Source: Aquificota bacterium
Lineage (GTDB): Bacteria; Aquificota; Aquificia; Aquificales; Hydrogenothermaceae
DNA: 14,876 nt
Reading direction: 5' to 3'
Assembly: GCA_013153295.1 (NCBI GenBank)
Contig: JAADEV010000073.1
Span: forward strand, 1-14,876
Below the pieces are notes generated by a model, which worked only from the letters and a program-made list of their open reading frames with translations, ran no database searches and was not told where the DNA came from. Each line of letters starts with the position of its first letter. Within the stretch, counting starts at the first letter, position 1. Below, in pieces: positions 1 through 5,726 of the stretch. Position numbers and translations under genes: made by a program.

Positions 1-17
1 GTATTGAGACATAAAAT

Positions 18-51
18 TTGACAAAATGGCTTTTTCCAACTATGATATAAA
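18..51 (+). promoter_or_regulatory. Promoter of the CRISPR array
   Basis: A perfect -35 box TTGACA is at 18-23. After exactly 17 bp comes TATGAT (41-46), a good -10. Overlapping it is the extended -10 form TG-A-TATAAA (43-51), the same shape seen before other genes in this window. Transcription would start near 53-58 and run into the repeats, giving a pre-crRNA with a leader of about 60 nt. Confidence 0.6.
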
Positions 52-81
52 TATCTGTATTATTTCGGGGTTTCTTGGAAA

Positions 82-110
82 CTGAATAGGTTGATACTCA
101 ACGATTTCAG
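82..110. repeat. Imperfect dyad in the CRISPR leader
   Basis: CTGAA (82-86) pairs with TTCAG (106-110). Inside, GTTGA (90-94) pairs with TCAAC (98-102) around a 3-nt loop TAC. A symmetric 3x3 internal loop separates the two stems. The element ends 7 bp before the first repeat. It could be a protein-binding site used in spacer acquisition, or a hairpin in the leader transcript; neither is shown by the sequence alone. Confidence 0.5.
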
Positions 111-117
111 AGGGGCT

Positions 118-284
118 GTTGAAGTTAACCCGCTTGCTGAGGGTATTGCGACTATCAAATAAACCGTCTGTATCAAATGAGAAAATATGTTGAAACTAAC
201 CCGCTTGCTAAGGGTATTGCGACTTTCTCCTTAAAAGTCTATAACTTCGTCTTCTTGTTGAAACTAACCCGCTTGCTGAGGGTG
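118..284 (+). CRISPR. Minimal CRISPR array: three repeats, two spacers
   Basis: Repeat 1 is 118-152, repeat 2 is 189-223 (35 nt each), and repeat 3 starts at 257. The repeats begin GTTGAA and end ATTGCGAC, with a short internal dyad ACCC/GGGT. Repeat 1 differs from repeat 2 at three positions (GT for AC at repeat positions 7-8, and G for A within GCTGAGGG/GCTAAGGG). Repeat 3 keeps the first 27 nt (257-283) and then diverges, as expected of a leader-distal terminal repeat. Spacers are 153-188 (36 nt) and 224-256 (33 nt). Spacer 1 contains TATCAAAT twice (153-160, 171-178). No cas gene is visible, so the subtype cannot be assigned. Confidence 0.88.
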
Positions 285-412
285 TTCTTAGAGGAAAAGG
301 GGATTTTAGAGAAATAAAAAGATACGATGAAAACAAAGTGGAGGGGGATAAAACTTTTCTTTTATAGTCTGCCTTTTCTTTTTTTAAGCTGGTGGTTTTG
401 TCTTTAAAGTTT
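285..412. other. Intergenic stretch with no recognised feature
   Basis: This lies between the degenerate terminal repeat and the 3' end of purF. It is T- and A-rich on either strand. I see no clear hairpin-plus-U-tract terminator for purF and no further repeat unit. Confidence 0.6.
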
Positions 413-1792
413 CTACAATACTGGGTAATTGCCGTCAAAACAAGCTGTGCAGAAGCCCTTTTGTCTGTGTTTGTTTGCGGCGGCTACCATTCCCTCTAAA
501 GATAAGTAATGTAAACTGTCTGCCCCTATATAATCCCTTATCTCCTCAATAGATTTGTTTGCCGCTATTAACTCCTCTTTCGTAGGAGTATCTATACCAT
601 AATAACAAGGGCTTATAACCGGTGGTGAACTGAGAAGTAGATGTATCTCCTTTGCCCCTGCCTTCCTAAGCATACCCACGATTTTTTTACTTGTTGTTCC
701 CCTTACCAACGAATCATCAACCACAACTACCCTTTTACCTTCTATTACCTGTCTCACAGGGTTTAACTTTAGCTTTACACTTAAATCCCTTATCTCCTGT
801 TTCGGTTGTATAAAACTCCTTCCTATGTAGTGGTTTCTAATAAGCCCTATCTCAAGGGGTATACCACTTTCCTCTGCATAACCCATTGCCGCCAATAAAC
901 CGGAATCAAGAACAGGGACAACAATATCAGCGTCTACTTTAAACTCCCTTGCAAGCATTCTGCCCATCTCTTTCCTTATCTCATACACCCAGTCCTGAAA
1001 TATCATACTGTCAGGTCTGGCAAAGTATACAAACTCAAAAATACATTTCTTAGGGTTTTGTGTATGGTCAAGTGGGAAGTATGAACGCATTCCAGCATCA
1101 TCTATAACTAAAACTTCCCCGGGTTTTATATCCCGTAAGTATTCTGCGTCTATAATATCAAAGGCACAGGTTTCTGAAGCAACAAAATAGCTACCTTTAC
1201 TGTTTTTCCCAAGGGCTAAAGGTCTAAACCCGTAAGGGTCTCTAACTGCTATAAGCTGGTTTTCCCTCAGGATTATAAGTGAGTATGCACCTCTAACCTT
1301 TGACATTGCAGAGAAAACAAGTGGTAAAAACTCCTCATCGTTTTTGTGTAGTATTATGTGGGAAGGTGGAGGTTCTTTTGCCTTTGCTATAAGGTGGACA
1401 AAAACCTCTGTATCAGATGTTGACCTGAATATTGCCCCACTTTCTTCAAGTTCTTTTTTTATCTCATCTGCGTTTACCAGATTTCCGTTGTGGACTATAG
1501 CAAACGAACCGCCGTAAAAATGGGCAAAGAAAGGCTGTATATTCTTAGGGTCTGACCCCCCTGATGTTGAGTATCTAACATGTCCTATGGCTATATCACC
1601 TTTTAACTGGGAAAGTTCTTCCTCTGTGAAAATCTTGTTTACCAGACCTTCCCCTAACTTAAGATTTATTTCATACCCATCTGATACTGCAATACCTGCC
1701 GCCTCCTGTCCCCTGTGTTGTAATGCGTGTAGTCCAAGGAATGTTAAGTGTGATGCCGCAGGGTTATTAAAAACACCAAAAACTCCGCACAT
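413..1792 (-). CDS. purF: Amidophosphoribosyltransferase
   Basis: This enzyme catalyses the first committed step of purine synthesis: glutamine plus PRPP gives 5-phosphoribosylamine. At 459 residues it has the usual family length. It starts MCGVFG, so Cys2 becomes the N-terminal nucleophile after Met removal, with no propeptide. The glutaminase half includes HRGQEAAGIA (26-35), HVRYST (71-76) and HNGNL (101-105). The phosphoribosyltransferase half carries the PRPP loop VVVVDDSLVRGTTS (355-368). Cys250, Cys396, Cys448 and Cys451 fit the four 4Fe-4S ligands of the Bacillus-type enzyme. AGGAAGG lies about 9 nt before the ATG. It is probably transcribed alone or with the upstream lipoprotein gene; no PurR site or riboswitch is evident. 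Confidence 0.96.
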   Translation of the reverse strand: MCGVFGVFNNPAASHLTFLGLHALQHRGQEAAGIAVSDGYEINLKLGEGLVNKIFTEEELSQLKGDIAIGHVRYSTSGGSDPKNIQPFFAHFYGGSFAIVHNGNLVNADEIKKELEESGAIFRSTSDTEVFVHLIAKAKEPPPSHIILHKNDEEFLPLVFSAMSKVRGAYSLIILRENQLIAVRDPYGFRPLALGKNSKGSYFVASETCAFDIIDAEYLRDIKPGEVLVIDDAGMRSYFPLDHTQNPKKCIFEFVYFARPDSMIFQDWVYEIRKEMGRMLAREFKVDADIVVPVLDSGLLAAMGYAEESGIPLEIGLIRNHYIGRSFIQPKQEIRDLSVKLKLNPVRQVIEGKRVVVVDDSLVRGTTSKKIVGMLRKAGAKEIHLLLSSPPVISPCYYGIDTPTKEELIAANKSIEEIRDYIGADSLHYLSLEGMVAAANKHRQKGFCTACFDGNYPVL

Positions 1793-1825
1793 TCCTAAAC
1801 CTTCCTGTGTTTTGTGGATAGAAAA

Positions 1826-1834
1826 ATTTTAACA
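1826..1834 (-). promoter_or_regulatory. Candidate extended -10 promoter of purF
   Basis: Read on the minus strand the bases are TG-T-TAAAAT, an extended -10 box 34 bp before the purF start codon, giving a leader of about 26 nt. There is no -35 match at the usual distance; that position falls in the GC-rich hairpin at 1838-1857. Confidence 0.4.
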
Positions 1835-1837
1835 GAA

Positions 1838-1857
1838 AGGGGGAGGTTAATCCCCCT
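1838..1857 (-). terminator. Hairpin after the lipoprotein gene
   Basis: A perfect 7-bp stem, AGGGGGA with TCCCCCT, surrounds a 6-nt loop just after the stop codon of the lipoprotein gene. On the minus strand the stem is followed by only TTTC, so it is a weak intrinsic terminator. It also overlaps the expected -35 region of purF and might work as an operator instead. Confidence 0.4.
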
Positions 1858-1863
1858 GAAGGT

Positions 1864-3477
1864 TTACTGTATAGTCTGTAGCCATTTCTTCATAAGGTGT
1901 CCATTTTTGAAGATATTAATGTTTGGATTGTCTATAGATGAAGCAACTATTAACACCTCTTCATCTGCAAACAGGACAGATATAGGGATAAATTTAAGGT
2001 TCTGTATTGTATAAAGGGTTTCTCCAGTTTCAACCTTTTGGACTTCTACCATCTTGTCCCCAGTTCCAATTGCTATCTTATCTTTAGATGGTGATAACCC
2101 TGCACTGTAAACCGGTTTTCCTACAGTTATTACCTTGTTTACAGATAGGTCTTTGGTTAACAGTTTTACCTGTCCGTCCTTTGAGGCTGTTATAATCAGG
2201 TCTTTGTCCCTTGTTGTCTGTATATCTGACACTGTATCTGTATGTATCTGTTTCTTGTCCTGTATCTGGTCTGTAGCTGTGTCAAACACAAGGACATAAC
2301 CGTCCTTTGTTCCTATGTAAACTTTACCATCTACATACTTACTACTTGTAGGAATATGTCCTAACTCAACCTCACCTTTTAACTCACCTGTTTTCAGGTC
2401 TGCTATCTTAACCTTTCCATCTTTTGTTATGTAGTAAACCTTAGTCTTGTCTTTGGAGATTGCTGTAAAGCCAGCTTCCATTGGATACAGCTTAGACATA
2501 ATAGGGAAGGTTGTTTTTAAATCCCATACAAGTATCTTGTCTACCTTTTTACCTTTAAGTTCAGGTGGTAAGGCGTAAGCCATTCTTCTTATTGGTTTTA
2601 TTCCTACTACATACTGTCCATCTTCAGATATTCCGTAATTTATAAATTTGTCAAAGTTTCTAACATCTTTTGGGTCGTAAAGGGATATTTGTGGCTTAAA
2701 CTTCTTTAAATCCCAGAAGTATATACCTGCTTTACCCATTGTTATAAGGTATTTGTGGTCTGGTGTAAATGATATTGGTCCGTAAGCCTGTATAGGCGGT
2801 AGCTGGACATCTTTAAGCACATACTTAACTGTAAACTCGTCCCCTTTCTTTACCTTAAGGGTAAAGGTATCCCTGTAAGCACCCTTTTCCACTGTTATCT
2901 TGTGGATACCTTCGTCTAACTCAAGTGTTTGTGGAAAGCTACCTATCTTTTTACCGTCAACATAAAGTATTGCGTCAGGTGGGTCTGCGTTAAAGTGTAT
3001 TACTGCCTTTTCCAGATTTACAAATAACTCTGTTGTTTTTCCATACTCTATATTTACAGTTCTGGAGGCACCTACAGCCCCAAGTTTCAGGACTATGTGG
3101 TGTTCCCCTACATCAACTTTGTCTTTAAATGGTGTTTTCCCAAGGGGGTTTCTACCTTCCATAACAACAGCCCCCTCAGGCTTTGAGTTTATAACAAGTA
3201 AACCCTTTGGCTTAGGTTTAAAGGACAACTCTGTTGTATGGTCAAAGTATACCCAAACATCTTTTTTCCTTTCCATATCAAAAGGTGATGTAGCCACCTC
3301 AACGGTGTATTTTCCTTCTTTTAATTCCACCTCTATAGGGGTTTTACCAATATGTTTCCCATTAATATAAACATCTGCGTTAGGTGGTTCTTTAATCACC
3401 AGTTTCCCTTTTCCTTCGCAGGAGAGGAGGGTTAGTGAAGCGAAGATTAAAAGAAAAATCCCCACAACTTTTTTCAT
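1864..3477 (-). CDS. Lipoprotein with three PEGA domains and a beta-propeller
   Basis: This is a 537-residue surface or periplasmic lipoprotein of unknown function. A signal peptide ends in the lipobox LLSC, with lipidated Cys20. Three tandem PEGA-like domains follow (about 24-90, 91-157, 158-222), each with the pattern V-x-I/V-x-G-x-x-x-G-x-T/F-P and a closing beta hairpin. From about 230 to the end there are roughly seven WD40-like blades, with the aromatic-Asp endings YFWDLK, LVWDLK, VKIADLK and VLVFD. PEGA domains are common in extracellular and cell-wall-bound proteins. The propeller suggests a protein-interaction platform, perhaps in the outer-membrane or peptidoglycan layer; the partner is unknown. 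GAGAGG precedes the ATG. It is divergent from the 4Fe-4S membrane protein gene. Confidence 0.85.
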   Translation of the reverse strand: MKKVVGIFLLIFASLTLLSCEGKGKLVIKEPPNADVYINGKHIGKTPIEVELKEGKYTVEVATSPFDMERKKDVWVYFDHTTELSFKPKPKGLLVINSKPEGAVVMEGRNPLGKTPFKDKVDVGEHHIVLKLGAVGASRTVNIEYGKTTELFVNLEKAVIHFNADPPDAILYVDGKKIGSFPQTLELDEGIHKITVEKGAYRDTFTLKVKKGDEFTVKYVLKDVQLPPIQAYGPISFTPDHKYLITMGKAGIYFWDLKKFKPQISLYDPKDVRNFDKFINYGISEDGQYVVGIKPIRRMAYALPPELKGKKVDKILVWDLKTTFPIMSKLYPMEAGFTAISKDKTKVYYITKDGKVKIADLKTGELKGEVELGHIPTSSKYVDGKVYIGTKDGYVLVFDTATDQIQDKKQIHTDTVSDIQTTRDKDLIITASKDGQVKLLTKDLSVNKVITVGKPVYSAGLSPSKDKIAIGTGDKMVEVQKVETGETLYTIQNLKFIPISVLFADEEVLIVASSIDNPNINIFKNGHLMKKWLQTIQ

Positions 3478-3493
3478 TGTTTTACCTCTCTTT

Positions 3494-3536
3494 ATAGTAT
3501 TAGTTATTACTATCTGTCAGGTTAGTAAAAACTAAC
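3494..3536. promoter_or_regulatory. Two perfect inverted repeats between divergent genes
   Basis: ATAGTA (3494-3499) is mirrored by TACTAT (3508-3513) across 8 bp. GTTAGT (3521-3526) is mirrored by ACTAAC (3531-3536) across AAAA. The octamer TTAGTTAT also occurs at 3500-3507 and 3541-3548. The cluster lies in the region shared by the lipoprotein and 4Fe-4S gene promoters, where a dimeric regulator could act on both. It is AT-rich, so chance is a real alternative. Confidence 0.35.
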
Positions 3537-3570
3537 ATAATTAGTTATATTATATTATAATATTTTACCT

Positions 3571-3579
3571 TGATATAAA
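3571..3579 (+). promoter_or_regulatory. Extended -10 promoter of the 4Fe-4S membrane protein
   Basis: TG-A-TATAAA lies 31 bp before the start codon, inside the 13-mer TACCTTGATATAA that recurs exactly before the ybaB-like gene at 14794. No TTGACA is visible at 17 bp. A second possible -10, TATAAT, is at 3556-3561. Confidence 0.5.
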
Positions 3580-3609
3580 TAGTTAATCAGATTTGGAGGT
3601 GGCGGTAAA

Positions 3610-4500
3610 ATGTCTACATCTGTTGAAACAGCCCAGTCCTGTCCCCAACCATCATTTTTTGAAACACACAAGTTTACAATCCTCAGGAATGTGGCTTATA
3701 TCGTTGTTATTATTGCCCTAATACTTATACCAACACTAAAGATAGCCAAAATAGACCTTGCCCACGATGAGGCTTGGATTTTTGGAGAGAGGGTTTCTGT
3801 TGAAGACGGGTTAATGCCTGTTGTTTTTGCCCTCGGTTTCTTTGCAATACTGGTAATAATTATGAACCTGATTAATGGTAGGGTTTTCTGCGGTTGGATT
3901 TGCCCCGGTGGTTGGGTAGCTGAGATACAGGATATTTTCAGAAAGAAGTTATACAACCCCCGTTCGTCAACCTTAAGTAAGATAGCCTACTATGTAATAT
4001 CACTTATTGTGGCTATACTTTTCCTTGCACTGTTTTTTAACTGGATTACAGACCTAAGGGTATTCTTTTACGCCACAAACCCAATGTTCTCGTGGTTGTG
4101 GGTAGCCTTCCTGTCTGCTTTGGTTGTTGTTTACTTTGAGGTGTTTATAGGTAAAAGGTGGTGTAGAACATTCTGTCCAACAGGTATATACCAAAAGATA
4201 ACCCCATACCACCACAAGTATAAAGTAACTATGGCACCCCAGTATGATTTAGCTGACTGTGGTAGCTGTAGGGAGTGTATTAAAAACTGTCCAATGGCGT
4301 TAGACCCAAGGAGAATGGCTTACATAAATGATTTTTACAAAGGTATACAGGCTTGTATCATCTGTGGGGAGTGTATAGACACCTGTAAACAAGTGATGTT
4401 GCCACAGTGTAAAGAACCTTTAATGGTATGGGTTACAGAACTACCTGAAAGGGACCCGGATTTTATAGCAGGTAAGGTTAAAAAGAAAGACAGCAACTAA
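3610..4500 (+). CDS. NapH/CcoG-type membrane 4Fe-4S protein
   Basis: This is a 296-residue integral membrane iron-sulfur protein, probably passing electrons between the quinol pool and a periplasmic or membrane partner. Four hydrophobic helices are seen (about 27-45, 68-88, 125-145, 160-180). Two CxxxCP motifs follow helices 2 and 4 (C94/C98 and C185/C189). A C-terminal ferredoxin domain has two cluster motifs, C217-C220-C223-C227 and C249-C252-C255-C259. This order and length match NapH and related polyferredoxins. No napA, napG, ccoNOP or nosZ gene is beside it, so the partner and exact family member cannot be named. A strong GGAGGTGG ribosome site precedes the ATG, and a terminator follows, so it appears monocistronic. 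Confidence 0.85.
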   Translation: MSTSVETAQSCPQPSFFETHKFTILRNVAYIVVIIALILIPTLKIAKIDLAHDEAWIFGERVSVEDGLMPVVFALGFFAILVIIMNLINGRVFCGWICPGGWVAEIQDIFRKKLYNPRSSTLSKIAYYVISLIVAILFLALFFNWITDLRVFFYATNPMFSWLWVAFLSALVVVYFEVFIGKRWCRTFCPTGIYQKITPYHHKYKVTMAPQYDLADCGSCRECIKNCPMALDPRRMAYINDFYKGIQACIICGECIDTCKQVMLPQCKEPLMVWVTELPERDPDFIAGKVKKKDSN

Positions 4501-4504
4501 CAAA

Positions 4505-4523
4505 CCCTCCTCCCCCCTCCCCC
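4505..4523 (+). other. C-rich tract after the 4Fe-4S gene
   Basis: Nineteen bases contain only C and T, with runs of 3, 2, 6 and 5 C. The complementary strand has matching G runs that could form a quadruplex, probably of two tetrads. In the transcript it is a C-rich, G-free segment just before the terminator hairpin, which would also suit a Rho or other protein contact. Confidence 0.45.
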
Positions 4524-4527
4524 TATT

Positions 4528-4572
4528 AAAGCCCTGTAGGTCTCCAAAAAGTGAGGCTTTTACAGGGCTTTT
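4528..4572 (+). terminator. Strong intrinsic terminator hairpin
   Basis: AAAGCCCTGTA (4528-4538) pairs perfectly with TACAGGGCTTT (4561-4571), an 11-bp stem ending in TTTT. A second short stem, GTCTC with GAGGC (one wobble pair), can form within the loop. It follows the 4Fe-4S gene by 27 nt and ends just before the promoter of the next operon. Confidence 0.8.
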
Positions 4573-4573
4573 C

Positions 4574-4582
4574 TGATACAAT
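4574..4582 (+). promoter_or_regulatory. Extended -10 promoter of the six-gene operon
   Basis: TG-A-TACAAT lies 30 bp before the first gene of the operon, immediately after the terminator. AGGAGAGG (4602-4609) is the ribosome site for that gene. No clear -35 is present; the -35 position falls within the terminator loop. Confidence 0.55.
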
Positions 4583-4612
4583 AGGGTCAACTCCCTAACT
4601 TAGGAGAGGCAA

Positions 4613-4945
4613 ATGCCTATAGAGGTTTTGTTTTACTTTCCCCTTTTTATACTTGGTGTTGTGGCAGGTTTCTTTTACTTTACACATCTATACAAAAGTG
4701 TAAGCAACTTTGGGGCTGACAAGGGAAAGGTCTTAAAAAGTATGATTATCAGGCTACCTATACCTATAGTAGCTGTTCTTATCGGTTCTTTAGCAGGTAT
4801 AGGGGGTATCCTGTCTGTTCTGTTTGGCTTTACTGCCTTCCAGATATATTTCCTTGTAAAGGTTGGCACAAAGCTGAAAAGGGAAGTTGAGGAGGAGGCG
4901 GAAAGGCTGGCAAAGTTAGAGGAAAACACCCAGAAAGAAGACTAA
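4613..4945 (+). CDS. Small three-helix membrane protein, AtpR/ATP synthase subunit I-like
   Basis: This 110-residue protein has hydrophobic helices at about 5-27, 46-62 and 64-84 and a charged C-terminal tail that looks like a short coiled coil (87-105). The first helix ends GFFYFTHLYKSV, which resembles the GxxYFGGLWxTV pattern of AtpR, the small subunit of N-type ATPases. An arginine (Arg47) opens the second helix, as in AtpR, where it is proposed to face the c-ring. AtpR/AtpI proteins help assemble the ring of ATP synthase. No other ATP synthase gene is near. The assignment rests on pattern and hydropathy only; it could be another small membrane protein. It leads an operon and ends 1 nt before pilD. 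Confidence 0.5.
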   Translation: MPIEVLFYFPLFILGVVAGFFYFTHLYKSVSNFGADKGKVLKSMIIRLPIPIVAVLIGSLAGIGGILSVLFGFTAFQIYFLVKVGTKLKREVEEEAERLAKLEENTQKED

Positions 4946-4946
4946 G

Positions 4947-5726
4947 ATGGATTACACACTCCTTTTTGCTTCCTTTGTGTTTGGGGCTGTAATAGGTAGC
5001 TTTTTAAATGCTGTTATATACAGGCTACCCCGTGGTAAATCACTTGTAAAACCGAAACACTCCTTCTGTCCAAACTGTGGCAAACAGATAAACTGGTATG
5101 ACAATATTCCTATCCTGTCTTACATAATACTTGGTGGTAAATGTAGAAACTGTAAAAATCCCATTGGGAAAAGATACCTTATTGTGGAGATACTTACAGG
5201 GATTGCCTCTGTTGTTGCATACCTAAAAACAGGTTTTACTGTGGACTACTTCTTTGTGTTTAGCTTTTTTGCCATACTGATAGCCATAACCTTTATAGAT
5301 TTAGACTTCCAGATAATACCAGATGAGTTAAACCTTACAGGCTTTATCCTTGGGCTTGTCTACCTGTTTATAAGAAAGGATATGGAACCTGTTGACGGTC
5401 TTATTGGGGCTGTAGCAGGTAGCGGTTTACTGTGGCTTATAGGATACCTATACCTGAAGCTGAGGGGTATAGAGGGGCTTGGTATGGGAGATGTTAAGAT
5501 GATGGTCTTTGTAGGGGTTTACTTAGGGTGGTTCGGTGCGTTGTTTACGGTGTTCTTTGGGGCTTTATTAGGTGTTGTAGCTGGGGTTATTTCTGCCACA
5601 TTATCAAAGGCAGAGGATAAAGGTAAGTTTGCCATACCGTTTGGTCCCTTCCTTGCTATAGCCTCCGCTGTATATATGCTTTTTGGAGACCAGATAAAAA
5701 GCTGGTATTTTGGAGGTTTAATGTGA
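4947..5726 (+). CDS. pilD: Prepilin peptidase (leader peptidase/N-methyltransferase)
   Basis: This inner-membrane aspartyl protease removes the leader of type IV prepilins and pseudopilins and methylates the new N terminus. At 259 residues it is typical of the family. The start has GSFLNAVIYRLP (17-28), the conserved first-helix motif. Two CxxC pairs (C41/C44 and C66/C69) form the zinc site of the cytoplasmic methyltransferase region. The catalytic aspartates lie in FIDLDFQIIPD (116-126) and in GMGDVK (179-184, Asp182). Several further helices follow. It starts 1 nt after the AtpR-like gene and overlaps the next gene by 4 nt. No pilin genes are in the window, so its substrates are encoded elsewhere. 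Confidence 0.94.
   Translation: MDYTLLFASFVFGAVIGSFLNAVIYRLPRGKSLVKPKHSFCPNCGKQINWYDNIPILSYIILGGKCRNCKNPIGKRYLIVEILTGIASVVAYLKTGFTVDYFFVFSFFAILIAITFIDLDFQIIPDELNLTGFILGLVYLFIRKDMEPVDGLIGAVAGSGLLWLIGYLYLKLRGIEGLGMGDVKMMVFVGVYLGWFGALFTVFFGALLGVVAGVISATLSKAEDKGKFAIPFGPFLAIASAVYMLFGDQIKSWYFGGLM

Larger units (their letters stand above)
1..117 (+). promoter_or_regulatory. Probable CRISPR leader
   Basis: This AT-rich, gene-free stretch lies directly before the first CRISPR repeat. It holds a promoter reading toward the repeats (18-51) and a 29-bp imperfect dyad (82-110) that ends 7 bp before the repeat. The degenerate repeat sits at the opposite, right-hand end of the array, which is where leader-distal repeats normally decay, so orientation and promoter agree. 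The first ten bases match the last ten bases of the repeat at nine positions, so an older repeat may lie across the window edge. In that case this stretch would be an interior gap rather than a true leader. Confidence 0.55.

Noticed and set aside
47..109. Hidden degenerate repeat between the window start and repeat 1
   Set aside because: Partial likeness at 74-109 (TTGGAAACT) fades after the first half, and the spacing does not fit 33-36-nt spacers.
208..438. Open frame on the minus strand across the CRISPR array and the end of purF
   Set aside because: It is built from repeat and spacer sequence, overlaps purF, and has low-complexity Ser/Arg content with no ribosome site.
1793..1863. Purine riboswitch before purF
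   Set aside because: The leader from the likely start site is only about 26 nt, and no three-way junction can be drawn.
4528..4571. Riboswitch or small RNA in the gap after the 4Fe-4S gene
   Set aside because: A single long perfect stem ending in TTTT right after a stop codon is explained by a terminator.
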